A DNA stretch of 64,000 nt from Lawsonella sp012842085 (lineage in GTDB: Bacteria > Actinomycetota > Actinomycetes > Mycobacteriales > Mycobacteriaceae): the NCBI GenBank assembly GCA_036749735.1, contig DAINXV010000002.1:361658-425657 (forward strand), read 5' to 3'. Position numbers and translations under genes: made by a program. The notes below the pieces were generated by a model. That model had not been told where the DNA came from, ran no database searches, and saw nothing but the letters and a program-made list of their open reading frames with translations. Below are positions 17,417 to 26,241 of this stretch, piece after piece (position 1 is the stretch's first letter; the number at the start of each line of letters is the position of its first letter).

Positions 17417-18433
17417 GTGACGGTGCGAGTAGGCATCAACGGCTTCGGACGCATTGGCCGTAACTTCTTCCGCGCGGTGGAAGCCCAGCGCGCTCAGGGA
17501 AACACTGACATTGAGGTTGTGGCCGTAAATGACCTCACGACTAACGAGGTTCTCGCGCACCTCCTCAAGTACGACTCCATCCTGGGCCGCCTTGATAAAG
17601 AAGTAACTCACGACGATGAATACCTCTACGTAGGCGATCAGAAGATTCGTGCTTATTCCATCAAGGAAGGCCCTTCCGCGCTTCCTTGGGGCGAGCACGA
17701 CATTGACGTTGTGGTTGAGTCCACCGGTATTTTCACTGACGCTAACAAGGCTCGCGGCCACATTGAGGCTGGCGCCAAGAAGGTTGTCATTTCTGCCCCC
17801 GCCTCCAACGAAGACGCCACCATCGTGATGGGCGTTAACGACGAGGTCTACGACGGATCTCAGGACGTTATCTCTAACGCTTCCTGCACCACCAACTGCT
17901 TGGCTCCCGTCGCCAAGGTTCTCGACGAAGTTTTCGGAATCGAGAAGGGTCTCATGACCACCGTCCACGCCTACACTCAGGATCAGAACCTCCAGGACGG
18001 TCCCCACAAGGACATGCGTCGCGCTCGCGCTGCATGCCTTAACATGGTTCCCACCACCACTGGTGCAGCTCGCGCTGTTGCCCTGGTTCTCCCGCAGCTT
18101 GAAGGCCGTCTGGACGGCTACGCCATCCGCGTTCCGCTGCCTTCCGGTTCTATCACCGACCTCACCGCAGTTCTTGGCCGCGACGTGACTGTTGAAGAAC
18201 TCAACGCCGCTGTTAAGGAAGCCGCTGAAGGTCCCATGAAGGGAATTCTTGGCTACACCGAGGATCCTTACGTCTCCACTGACATTCAGGGAGATGCCCA
18301 CTCTTCCATCTTCGACGCTGGTCTGACCCGTGTAAACGGCAACCTCGTGAAGATCGGTGCCTGGTACGACAACGAGTGGGGCTACTCTAACCGCCTCGCC
18401 GATCTTGTCGACCTCGTTGGCTCCAAGCTCTAA
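17417..18433 (+). CDS. gap: glyceraldehyde-3-phosphate dehydrogenase
   Basis: A 338-residue glycolytic enzyme. The start is GTG 17417, 6 bases after AAGGAG, yielding MTVRVGINGFGRIGRNF; the frame is open upstream but that part is leader. Landmarks are the NAD-binding GINGFGRIG, the active-site SNASCTTNCLAPV (catalytic Cys near residue 158), and a C-terminal WYDNEWGYSNR. Codon use is strongly biased to C-ending codons, unlike rapZ and whiA, indicating very high expression. It heads the gap-pgk-tpiA glycolytic cluster. Confidence 0.97.
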   Translation: MTVRVGINGFGRIGRNFFRAVEAQRAQGNTDIEVVAVNDLTTNEVLAHLLKYDSILGRLDKEVTHDDEYLYVGDQKIRAYSIKEGPSALPWGEHDIDVVVESTGIFTDANKARGHIEAGAKKVVISAPASNEDATIVMGVNDEVYDGSQDVISNASCTTNCLAPVAKVLDEVFGIEKGLMTTVHAYTQDQNLQDGPHKDMRRARAACLNMVPTTTGAARAVALVLPQLEGRLDGYAIRVPLPSGSITDLTAVLGRDVTVEELNAAVKEAAEGPMKGILGYTEDPYVSTDIQGDAHSSIFDAGLTRVNGNLVKIGAWYDNEWGYSNRLADLVDLVGSKL

Positions 18434-18451
18434 GATAATAGAGTGTAAGGC

Positions 18452-18530
18452 CATCGAAACTACCCACGTGGTCGTTTTTCGATGACGTTGTAGACTCCGA
18501 GCCTGACCTGTCCTTTGATAGGCCAGGCTC
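18452..18530 (+). other. two hairpins between gap and pgk
   Basis: The first is CATCGAAA (18452-18459) pairing perfectly with TTTCGATG (18477-18484). The second is GAGCCTGACCTGTC pairing with GATAGGCCAGGCTC (18499-18530) with a CTTT loop and one or two weak pairs. Neither is followed by a long T run, so they look like partial attenuators or RNA-processing or stability elements that set gap:pgk expression ratios. Confidence 0.5.
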
Positions 18531-18605
18531 GTTGCATTTGTAGACATCTTGATAACACTTCGATCAAAATAGTCAGTTGATCTGGCTTACCCAATGGAGA
18601 TGAAT

Positions 18606-19817
18606 ATGGCAGTCCAAACCCTGGACGATCTACTCAAAGTAGGCGTTGAAGGCCGTACCGTACTCGTTCGCTCAGACCTGAACGTCCCCCTCAAGGACGG
18701 AAAGATCACCGACCCGGGTCGTATTGTCGCCTCCCTTCCGACCGTGAAGGCTCTTCTTGACGCCAATGCTCGCGTCATTGTCTCAGCCCACCTTGGCCGC
18801 CCCAAGGGCGAACCTAACCCGGAGTTCTCTCTCGCACCAGTTGCTGAGGAACTCGGCAACCAGCTCGGCCAATATGTTCAGATTGCGGAAGACGTCACCG
18901 GCCCTGATGCTGTTGAGCGTGCCCGCGGTCTTAACGATGGCGACATTATGGTTTTGCAAAACGTTCGTTACGACGCCCGTGAAACCTCCAAAGATGAGGC
19001 AGAACGTGCCGAATTTGCCAAAGAGCTAGCAGCTCTTACCGGTGACAATGGCGCATTCGTCTCCGATGGTTTCGGTGTTGTGCACCGTAAGCAGGCCTCG
19101 GTATATGACGTTGCGAAACTGCTGCCCGCATACGCTGGCAAACTTGTTCAGCATGAGGTTGAAACTCTGTCTGAACTAGTGGAAAAACCTGCTCGCCCCT
19201 ACGCCGTTGTGCTTGGTGGTTCGAAGGTCTCTGACAAGCTTGGAGTCATTGAGACTCTCGCTCCGAAGGTAGACACGCTAGTGATCGGCGGCGGAATGTG
19301 CTTCACCTTCCTGAAAGCAATGGGCCATGAAGTTGGTACCTCGCTGCTCGAAAAAGACATGGTCGACACTTGCAAGGATCTTCTTGAAAAGTATGGCGAC
19401 GTCATTTCACTCCCTGTTGACATTGTCGTCGCAGACAAGTTCGACAAAGACGCAGACTCCCAGGTCGTTGACGCAGACGCCATTCCGGAAGACTGGATGG
19501 GACTTGACGTCGGCCCGAAGTCTGTCGAAAAATTTGCTGCCCGCCTGAACGAAGCCAAATCAATCTTCTGGAACGGTCCAGCCGGCGTGTTCGAGTTTGA
19601 AAAATTCTCTAATGGCACCCGGGGCGTTGCAGAAGCTATTATGGAAGCAACTGCCAATGGTGCTTTCTCTGTTGTCGGTGGTGGAGACTCCGCTGCAGCA
19701 GTACGTACTCTCGGCCTTGATGAAGACGGATTCTCGCATATCTCTACTGGTGGAGGCGCCTCCCTTGAGCTTCTCGAGGGCAAAGACCTTCCCGGTATTG
19801 CAGTACTTCAAAAGTAA
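18606..19817 (+). CDS. pgk: phosphoglycerate kinase
   Basis: A 403-residue glycolytic kinase. I chose ATG 18606 (MAVQTLDDLLKVG) because TGGAGA lies 5 bases upstream; another in-frame ATG at 18594 overlaps that ribosome site. Motifs include VRSDLNVPLKDG, SAHLGRPKG, the substrate-binding FVSDGFGVVHRKQAS, and the nucleotide-binding FWNGPAGVFE and VVGGGDSAAAV near the C-terminus. It has the same strong codon bias as gap and tpiA. Confidence 0.97.
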   Translation: MAVQTLDDLLKVGVEGRTVLVRSDLNVPLKDGKITDPGRIVASLPTVKALLDANARVIVSAHLGRPKGEPNPEFSLAPVAEELGNQLGQYVQIAEDVTGPDAVERARGLNDGDIMVLQNVRYDARETSKDEAERAEFAKELAALTGDNGAFVSDGFGVVHRKQASVYDVAKLLPAYAGKLVQHEVETLSELVEKPARPYAVVLGGSKVSDKLGVIETLAPKVDTLVIGGGMCFTFLKAMGHEVGTSLLEKDMVDTCKDLLEKYGDVISLPVDIVVADKFDKDADSQVVDADAIPEDWMGLDVGPKSVEKFAARLNEAKSIFWNGPAGVFEFEKFSNGTRGVAEAIMEATANGAFSVVGGGDSAAAVRTLGLDEDGFSHISTGGGASLELLEGKDLPGIAVLQK

Positions 19818-19843
19818 ACAAACTTTCCTCTAAGGAGAAAAAC

Positions 19844-20626
19844 ATGGCTCGTAAGCCGCTAATTGCTGGAAACTGGAAGATGAATCTCAACCACCTTGAG
19901 GCCATTTCTCTAGTCCAGAAACTCTCATTCGCTCTTCCCGACAAGTACACCGAGAGCGTAGACGTCGCAGTTATCCCTCCCTTCACCGACATTCGTTCCG
20001 TTCAGAACGTGGTGGAAGGGGATAAGCTCGCCATCGCCTACGGTGCACAAGATGTGTCTACGCATGAATCCGGTGCCTACACCGGCGAGATTGCCGCCCC
20101 CATGCTTGAAAAGCTGGGCTGCAGCTACGTCGTCATCGGACACTCCGAGCGTCGCGAGTACCACAATGAGACCGATGCTGAAGTAGCCGCCAAAGCTAAG
20201 ATCACCATTGCTCACAACATGCAGCCCATCGTCTGTGTTGGTGAGGCTTTGGAGATTCGCGAAGAAGGCACCCACGTCGAGTTCGTCACCGAACAGACCA
20301 AGGCTTCCCTCGCTGGACTTTCTCGTGAAGAGCTCGAAAAAGTTGTTATCGCCTACGAGCCGATCTGGGCAATTGGCACCGGCAAGGTTGCTTCCGCTGC
20401 CGACGCACAGGAAGTGTGTGCTGCTATTCGCGAGACCATTGCCGAGATGGAAGACCAGGAACTCGCTGACAACATGCGGATCCTCTACGGTGGTTCCATG
20501 AACTCCGGTAACGTTGCTGAACTCGTCGCTGAAGATGATGTCGATGGTGGCCTCGTGGGAGGCGCCTCTCTGAAGGCTGACGAATTCGCTAAGCTGTGTG
20601 CTCTTGCTGCTAGCGCCGCCGCCTAG
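19844..20626 (+). CDS. tpiA: triosephosphate isomerase
   Basis: A 260-residue TIM-barrel enzyme interconverting dihydroxyacetone phosphate and glyceraldehyde 3-phosphate. Catalytic residues are visible in NWKMNLNH (Lys), VIGHSERRE (His) and AYEPIWAIGTGK (Glu); the phosphate-binding LYGGSMN and GGLVGGASL follow. AAGGAG precedes the ATG. It is 26 bases after pgk and ends the operon before a strong terminator. ppc, which often follows it in corynebacteria, is absent. Confidence 0.97.
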   Translation: MARKPLIAGNWKMNLNHLEAISLVQKLSFALPDKYTESVDVAVIPPFTDIRSVQNVVEGDKLAIAYGAQDVSTHESGAYTGEIAAPMLEKLGCSYVVIGHSERREYHNETDAEVAAKAKITIAHNMQPIVCVGEALEIREEGTHVEFVTEQTKASLAGLSREELEKVVIAYEPIWAIGTGKVASAADAQEVCAAIRETIAEMEDQELADNMRILYGGSMNSGNVAELVAEDDVDGGLVGGASLKADEFAKLCALAASAAA

Positions 20627-20652
20627 TTTCAACGCATTACATTAAATAGTGG

Positions 20653-20690
20653 AGAAAGGGCCGACACATTTGTCGGCCCTTTCTGTATTA
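20653..20690 (+). terminator. rho-independent terminator after tpiA
   Basis: AGAAAGGGCCGACA (20653-20666) pairs perfectly with TGTCGGCCCTTTCT (20671-20684) around a CATT loop. The T content lies in the descending stem and in GTATT after it. Confidence 0.88.
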
Positions 20691-20737
20691 AAACTCGCTG
20701 CTTTGCGAGCCTTTTAGAGTCTCTGTAGATTAGACGG

Positions 20738-20743
20738 TATACT
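20738..20743 (+). promoter_or_regulatory. -10 box of the secG promoter
   Basis: TATACT lies 32 bases before the secG start, after the tpiA terminator, and is a near-consensus -10 element. No clear -35 is seen, as is common in this group. Confidence 0.5.
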
Positions 20744-20774
20744 GGCAAAGTCGCATTAGTTAACGAAGGACACC

Positions 20775-21011
20775 ATGAAGATTTTCCTTTTAGTTCTTGC
20801 CATCATTAGCAGTTTGGTTATGATGCTGCTGGTTCTGCTGCACCGTGGTAAAGGCGGTGGCTTGTCGTCCCTTTTTGGCGGCGGTGTCCAATCTAGCCTC
20901 TCGGGTTCAAGCGTCGTTGAAAAAAACCTTGACCGTTTGACCATTATCTTTGCGCTCATTTGGTTAATCTCCATTATCGGTATGGGGATCGCACTGCGCG
21001 TCGGTCTGTAA
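20775..21011 (+). CDS. secG: preprotein translocase subunit SecG
   Basis: A 78-residue membrane protein of the SecYEG export channel. It has two transmembrane helices, at about residues 2-22 and 55-75, separated by the conserved loop LLHRGKGGGLSSLFGGG, which is the family signature. AAGGA is 8 bases before the ATG. It has its own promoter and terminator, so it is probably monocistronic. In relatives it sits between tpiA (or ppc) and the pentose-phosphate genes, as here. Confidence 0.95.
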   Translation: MKIFLLVLAIISSLVMMLLVLLHRGKGGGLSSLFGGGVQSSLSGSSVVEKNLDRLTIIFALIWLISIIGMGIALRVGL

Positions 21012-21038
21012 AACGATCGTCAAACACTCGAACCTTTT

Positions 21039-21075
21039 AAGCCCCCTAGTCAGCTGACTGATTAGGGGGCTTTTG
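21039..21075 (+). terminator. terminator after secG
   Basis: AAGCCCCCTA pairs with the TTAGGGGGCTT arm (21039-21072), with inner bases GTCAG/CTGAC also pairing around a short loop, followed by a TTTT run. Confidence 0.9.
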
Positions 21076-21084
21076 CAACCCATA

Positions 21085-21120
21085 AAAGTACTGGAGGAGC
21101 TTGCGAACAAGCTCCTCCAG
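21085..21120 (-). terminator. terminator after tal (reverse strand)
   Basis: A perfect 13-bp stem, CTGGAGGAGCTTG with CAAGCTCCTCCAG (21091-21120), around CGAA. On the reverse strand it is followed by TACTTTTA, so it ends the tkt-tal unit. It lies back to back with the secG terminator. Confidence 0.85.
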
Positions 21121-21150
21121 CTGCTGATTCAATTATCTATAAAGGAAGAT

Positions 21151-22263
21151 TTAGTCTTCCTTCATGCGCGACTCAACCGAAGCGACAAGGTTCTTCCAAG
21201 ATTCAATGAAGGAAGATACACCTTGCTCCTCGAGCATCTGCACTACAGCATCCAAGTCAATTCCTTGATCCTCGATGGCTTTCCATACTGCAGCCGATTC
21301 TTCTCCGGTTCCGGTCAAAGTGTCGCCCTTGACTTCGCCATGGTCAGCCATTGCCTGCAAAGTCTTTTGCGGAATGGTGTTGACGGTTTGGGGTCCGGCC
21401 AACTCCGTGACATAGAGAGTGTCGGGGTAAGCGGGGTTCTTCACCGAAGTTGAAGCCCACAGTGGACGCTGTGGACGGCCACCAGCTGCGCGGAGATCAT
21501 CAAAGTCTCCACCTTCGGCATAGGCCTTTTCGAAGACTGCGTAAGCAAGACGCGAGTTAGCAATACCGGCTTTGCCGCGGAGAGCAAGTGCTTCGTCAGT
21601 ACCCACATCGTCAAGTTTCTTATCGACGACACCATCTAGGCGAGATACAAAGACAGAAGCCACAGAGACAATCTTGGAGATGTCCAAGCCATTATCTTTA
21701 GCAACTCGCAGGCCTTCGTTGTAGGCGTTCATGACATCTTCATAGCACTCAACAGAGAAGATCAGCGTTGCGTTAACGCAAATACCCTCACTGGTCAGTT
21801 GCTTGATGGCAGGAATACCAGCCTTCGTTGCCGGGACCTTGATGAGAAGGTTGGGACGATCAATGCGCTCCCACAGTTCGCGGGCCTGTTTGATGGTGTT
21901 CTCGGTGTCGTGTGCGAAGCCGGGCTCAACTTCGATAGAAACACGGCCATCGACGCCATCGGACGCCTCCCATACTGGAAGGAACTTTTCACAAGCCTCG
22001 TCCACGTCCTTGCAGATAAGCGAGAAGGTAGCTTCGCTGGCGTTTTCGCCGTCAGCAGCACACTTCGCAATAGTTGCATCGTAAGTAGACGAGTTGGTGA
22101 TGGAGTTTTCGAAAATGGAAGGGTTGGTAGTTAGTCCAACTACTCCAGTCTCATTGATGTAGTCATCAACTGCGCCGCTTTCAAGCAGATCAGTCGACAA
22201 ATCGTCTAGCCAAACCGATGTGCCGACTTCTTTAAGAGCGGCAATACGGGGATTGATTGACAT
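21151..22263 (-). CDS. tal: transaldolase
   Basis: A 370-residue actinobacterial-type transaldolase transferring a three-carbon unit between sugar phosphates in the non-oxidative pentose phosphate pathway. The family N-terminus (LKEVGTSVWLDDLSTDLL), TTNPSIFENSI and the Schiff-base lysine motif LIKVPATKAGIPAI (about residues 136-150) are present. The ATG follows AAAGGA. It lies 23 bases downstream of tkt and converges on secG. In relatives zwf, opcA and pgl follow tal; here a terminator comes instead. Confidence 0.96.
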   Translation of the reverse strand: MSINPRIAALKEVGTSVWLDDLSTDLLESGAVDDYINETGVVGLTTNPSIFENSITNSSTYDATIAKCAADGENASEATFSLICKDVDEACEKFLPVWEASDGVDGRVSIEVEPGFAHDTENTIKQARELWERIDRPNLLIKVPATKAGIPAIKQLTSEGICVNATLIFSVECYEDVMNAYNEGLRVAKDNGLDISKIVSVASVFVSRLDGVVDKKLDDVGTDEALALRGKAGIANSRLAYAVFEKAYAEGGDFDDLRAAGGRPQRPLWASTSVKNPAYPDTLYVTELAGPQTVNTIPQKTLQAMADHGEVKGDTLTGTGEESAAVWKAIEDQGIDLDAVVQMLEEQGVSSFIESWKNLVASVESRMKED

Positions 22264-22286
22264 GATTGTTAAGTCCTTTCTTGTTG

Positions 22287-24380
22287 CTATTTAGCGGCAG
22301 CAATCGAGTCTTTAGCGGCGTTCACTACGGCCTCGGAAGTGATTCCAAAGCGCTCAAACAGTTCTTCCGCAGGAGCGGATGCACCAAAGTGTTCAAGTGA
22401 AACGGCTTTACCAGCGTCGCCGAGATGCTTCCACCAGGAAAGTGCAAGTCCAGCCTCAACAGAAACGCGGGCCTTGACATCAGGAGGCAAAACTTCGTTC
22501 TGGTATTCAGCGTCTTGCTGCTCGAACCAATCAAGGCAGGGCATCGAAACGACGCGTGCCTTAATGCCGTCTTCAGCGAGTTTTTCAGCAGCTTCAACTG
22601 CCAAGTAAACTTCCGAACCGGTACCCATCAAAATGACGTCGGGGGTACCTTCCACGTCCTGGAGGACGTAACCGCCGCGGGCGACACCTTCGGTTGCCTT
22701 CTCCTTTGTGCCTTCGAGGACGGGCAGGTTCTGGCGGCTCAAGGCAAGACCCTTCGGGCCTTCCTTATCCAGCACGCAAGCCTTCCAGGAGGCGACTGTT
22801 TCGTTAGCGTCTGCGGGACGGAAAAGTGACACACCTGGAATAGCGCGGAGGGAAGCAAGTTGCTCGATCGGCTGGTGGGTCGGACCGTCTTCGCCGAGAC
22901 CAATGGAGTCGTGGGTGAGCACGTAAACAACGTTGGTCTTCATCTGCGAGCCGAGACGAATAGCTGGGCGCATGTATTCACTAAAGATCATGAAGGTGCC
23001 AGCGTAGGGGAGGGTTGGTCCGTGAAGCGCAATACCGTTCAAGATAGCGGCCATAGCGTGTTCACGAATACCGAAGTGAAGGTTGCGACCGTAAAGGCTT
23101 GTTGTCCAGGTCGAGGTGGTGATTGATTCGGGTCCGAAGGATTTTTCGCCCTCAATCACAGTGTTGTTTGACCCAGCCAGGTCGGCAGATCCACCCCATA
23201 GTTCCGGAAGCTTCGGAGCGAGTGCATTGATCGCCATACCGGACGCTTTGCGAGTTGCTACAGAATCTCCGACTTCCCAGGTGGGAAGGTTTGCATCCCA
23301 GTCGTCTGGCAGTTCGCCAGCGTACAGGCGATCAAAAAGTGCCTTGTTTTCGGGGTTGTTTTCAGCCCAGGCATCAAACTTCTTCTGCCACTCAGCATGG
23401 GCTTCTGCACCGCGCTCAACAGCTTTACGGGTGTGCTCAATAACCTCGTCAGCGACATAGAAGTGCTTCTCGGGATCAAATCCAAGAGCTTCCTTGGCGC
23501 CCTTAACTTCGTCAGCCCCCAGAGCAGCACCGTGACAGGCACCAGTATTTTGCTTGGTTGGTGCGGGGTATCCAATAATTGTGCGAACAATAATGATCGA
23601 CGGCTTATCGGTTACCTTCTGTGCTTTCGCCACAGCGGCTTCAATATCCTTGATATTCTCGCCACCGTCAACATGCTGTACATGCCAGCCGTAAGCCTCG
23701 TAACGAGCACCTACGTCTTCGTTGAAGGCAATTTCAGTGTCGTCCTCAATGGAGATGTCATTGTCGTCGTAAAGAACAATGAGGTTGCCTAGCTTCTGGG
23801 TGCCAGCGAGTGAGCAAGCTTCAGCTGTCACACCTTCTTGCACATCGCCGTCGGACGCAATGACGTAAATGTAATGGTCGAAAGGAGACTCTCCAGCAGG
23901 AGCATCTGGATCGAAAAGACCACGTTCGCGGCGTGCAGCCATTGCCATACCAACAGAGGTGGCAAGGCCTTGTCCCAATGGGCCGGTCGTCATTTCAACG
24001 CCATCAGTATCTCCATATTCAGGATGGCCTGGGGTCCGCGAACCCCAGGTGCGAAGGTCCTTGAGATCCTGAAGTTCAAGTCCGCCACCATTGAGGTAAA
24101 GCTGGACGTATTGGGTAAGAGAGGAGTGGCCGCAGGAAAGAATAAAGCGGTCGCGTCCCACCCATTCAGGATCTTTCGGATCGATGCACATGATGCGTTG
24201 GTAGAGAGAATAAGCCATCGGGGCCAGACTCATGGCAGCACCAGGGTGGCCGGAACCACAGTTTTCAACTGCGTCAGCGGCTAGTACACGTGCCGTATCT
24301 ACGGCCTTAGTGTCTACATCGGTCCAATCATCGGGGTAGTTTGGTTCAACATATTTTTTGAGATCAGGACTCAAAGACAT
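22287..24380 (-). CDS. tkt: transketolase
   Basis: A 697-residue thiamine-diphosphate enzyme transferring two-carbon units between sugar phosphates. Motifs: GSGHPGAAMSLAP, GPLGQGLATSVGMA, the ThDP/metal-binding SDGDVQEGV (about residue 177), the pyrimidine-domain FGIREHAMAAILNG with the catalytic Glu, and the HDSIGLGEDGPTHQP loop. AAGGAG precedes the ATG. Codon use is highly biased, as in the glycolytic block. It is the first gene of the tkt-tal operon. Confidence 0.97.
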   Translation of the reverse strand: MSLSPDLKKYVEPNYPDDWTDVDTKAVDTARVLAADAVENCGSGHPGAAMSLAPMAYSLYQRIMCIDPKDPEWVGRDRFILSCGHSSLTQYVQLYLNGGGLELQDLKDLRTWGSRTPGHPEYGDTDGVEMTTGPLGQGLATSVGMAMAARRERGLFDPDAPAGESPFDHYIYVIASDGDVQEGVTAEACSLAGTQKLGNLIVLYDDNDISIEDDTEIAFNEDVGARYEAYGWHVQHVDGGENIKDIEAAVAKAQKVTDKPSIIIVRTIIGYPAPTKQNTGACHGAALGADEVKGAKEALGFDPEKHFYVADEVIEHTRKAVERGAEAHAEWQKKFDAWAENNPENKALFDRLYAGELPDDWDANLPTWEVGDSVATRKASGMAINALAPKLPELWGGSADLAGSNNTVIEGEKSFGPESITTSTWTTSLYGRNLHFGIREHAMAAILNGIALHGPTLPYAGTFMIFSEYMRPAIRLGSQMKTNVVYVLTHDSIGLGEDGPTHQPIEQLASLRAIPGVSLFRPADANETVASWKACVLDKEGPKGLALSRQNLPVLEGTKEKATEGVARGGYVLQDVEGTPDVILMGTGSEVYLAVEAAEKLAEDGIKARVVSMPCLDWFEQQDAEYQNEVLPPDVKARVSVEAGLALSWWKHLGDAGKAVSLEHFGASAPAEELFERFGITSEAVVNAAKDSIAAAK

Positions 24381-24627
24381 GGAATGCTCCTTATCCGGTT
24401 AGCGCTAATTAAATCAGCTCGTCTTCAAGTCTAGGCAATAGCGGCTATCTCTACCTGTTTATGGAAAGTGAACTGAAGCTGAAAACTGATTTCTGCAACA
24501 AGCCCTTATCAAGGTCGGAGGCGGTTTCCATGACTTTTAAAACTGTTAAATATGAGAGAATAATCTCCTTAATTCTCTCTAATTTTAAAGCTAATTCTCT
24601 TTAGATTGAGGAACTGTTAGAGCTTTA
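24381..24627. other. intergenic region between mptB and tkt with an AT-rich inverted repeat
   Basis: No gene is seen. GAGAGAAT (24554-24561) pairs perfectly with ATTCTCTC (24572-24579), and AATTCTCT recurs at 24593-24600. On the reverse strand the hairpin follows the mptB stop and precedes ATATTTAACAGTTTT, so it may be an mptB terminator; alternatively the repeats could be protein sites upstream of tkt. The remaining bases presumably hold the tkt promoter. Confidence 0.4.
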
Positions 24628-26241
24628 CTAGGCGACGGTGTTCTGTTGCCGGGTTATGTAAACTCTCCACAAAACCACGCCGACTAATAGTAGGACGAAA
24701 GTTTCCACAGCCAAGAAAACGTTGAGGGAAGCGGGCATAGTTCCGCCTTGCGGCATAATCCAAATCGCGACAATTGCGGATATAGTGACCACCGGAATCC
24801 GATAACGCCGGTCGTTGATCCAGGCAGAAAGTGCTACCACGCCCCACAGCAAATACCAGGGGTGCATTACCGGGAAGCACAGCACAATGACAAACATTGA
24901 CATACCGAAGCCACCTACTGCGTGCAAGTGCCCTTGGTACACCCGGATGAGTGCCCACACCATGAAAATAAAGGCCAACAGAATGCCTGCCGCGATGCTG
25001 AGGCTACGCATCGATTGGTAATGGTCGCCCAGGCCCAAAAACTTGGTAAGCGCGGTAACTGCTTTTGCAAAGTCGTTGGAAAGGGTGAGCACCGTTGGGT
25101 ATTGGGCAGCAGCACCGGTGGAATGCAGCCAATTCCAGCCCATTCCGGAGAGTGCTGTAGCGAGCCATGCTGTCAAGGCGAAGACTATTGACATGATGAC
25201 TCCCATTAAAGGGATGCCGCGCCAGTGACGCCACCACTCGCGGGCTGCCGCCATCCCGAGAAAACCAAGGGCGGCCATGGCGGGCAGTTTTATGGTGGCA
25301 CCTAACGATATGAGGAATGCTCCGAGTAGTAAATAACCCCAGCCTTTGAGGTCTGAGCGGGCTCGTCTCACACCTTCTAGCCCCACCGCTAATCCCACAA
25401 GTGTTAGTGCCAGCATGACGGCTTCATTGTGCACTCCCGCAACCATATGGAAGAGGGTCAGTGGGTTTAACACCCCCAGCCATAAAGCAGTTGCGGCTCG
25501 CATGTTGCAGCGGTGTGCAAGCCATCGAACAGCAATAGCCAGTGTCACTAAAGATACGAGCGCTAAAAGCCGGTAACACAATATGGCGAGCACGATGCGT
25601 TCCCCCGTAATTGCCCCTATTAGGCGCGCTAGTGCCACAAAACCGGCACCGTATTGAGCTGGTGTGTGGCGCCATTCGAGTGGCACGTTGTCGACTAAAA
25701 CACCGCTATGGAGTAAATCTCGGGGGCCGCCTGCATAGACATCTAGTCCTTGGCTGGCGGCGTATCCAAAGGCCACGTAGGAATAGACGTCCTTTGAGAA
25801 CATGGGTGCAGTAAAAAAGAGCGGTATCGACCAGGCCGCTAGTACGGTCCAGGTTTGTCCACGCGTCATTTGGGTGATTTCGGTTTCGCCGCGGTTGTAG
25901 TGCCGTATGGGAAGTGCGTACCGCATCATCACGAGCCAGGAGATAACGAGCAGGCTCGCGCCGATCATACTGAGTCCTACCGCAGCGAATGGGGCACGGG
26001 CTAAAAGGTTAAGGACCGGAATCTCCGCAATGGGGTTTTGGGCCATAACGGCGCCCCCGCCTAAACCACCTATTGCAATCAAAATTGCTGCCATGGTGCC
26101 GACCAGACGCACCAACGCCCACCGTTGTTGAGATACGGGTGTTAGCGGCGCAACAGTTTCCTCCTCATGGTGCAGCAAACTGAGGAGTGTACTGGGCCGC
26201 TTTCGCCTGGTGGTTTTGTCTCTGGTGTCTAACAAAGGCAC
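24628..26241 (-). CDS. mptB: alpha-(1->6)-mannopyranosyltransferase of the MptB type
   Basis: A 537-residue polytopic membrane protein. After a cytoplasmic N-tail of about 45 residues it has roughly a dozen hydrophobic segments and the first-loop acidic region SKDVYSYVAFGYAASQGLDVY, the GT-C-fold motif using polyprenyl-phosphomannose. In M. tuberculosis and C. glutamicum the homologue next to sufR is MptB, which starts the mannan backbone of lipomannan and lipoarabinomannan. Position beside sufR supports this assignment. The start is GTG, with TAGGCT six bases upstream and no ribosome site, suggesting leaderless translation. Ppm1, also in this window, makes its sugar donor. Confidence 0.88.
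   Translation of the reverse strand: MPLLDTRDKTTRRKRPSTLLSLLHHEEETVAPLTPVSQQRWALVRLVGTMAAILIAIGGLGGGAVMAQNPIAEIPVLNLLARAPFAAVGLSMIGASLLVISWLVMMRYALPIRHYNRGETEITQMTRGQTWTVLAAWSIPLFFTAPMFSKDVYSYVAFGYAASQGLDVYAGGPRDLLHSGVLVDNVPLEWRHTPAQYGAGFVALARLIGAITGERIVLAILCYRLLALVSLVTLAIAVRWLAHRCNMRAATALWLGVLNPLTLFHMVAGVHNEAVMLALTLVGLAVGLEGVRRARSDLKGWGYLLLGAFLISLGATIKLPAMAALGFLGMAAAREWWRHWRGIPLMGVIMSIVFALTAWLATALSGMGWNWLHSTGAAAQYPTVLTLSNDFAKAVTALTKFLGLGDHYQSMRSLSIAAGILLAFIFMVWALIRVYQGHLHAVGGFGMSMFVIVLCFPVMHPWYLLWGVVALSAWINDRRYRIPVVTISAIVAIWIMPQGGTMPASLNVFLAVETFVLLLVGVVLWRVYITRQQNTVA

Noticed and set aside
17399..18547. Long (382-residue) reverse-strand open frame covering gap
   Set aside because: It is an antisense shadow created by the strong C-ending codon bias of gap; it has no ribosome site or known motifs.
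22860..24284. Forward-strand open frames over tkt and tal
   Set aside because: They sit opposite two clear, highly expressed genes and show no independent start signals or motifs.
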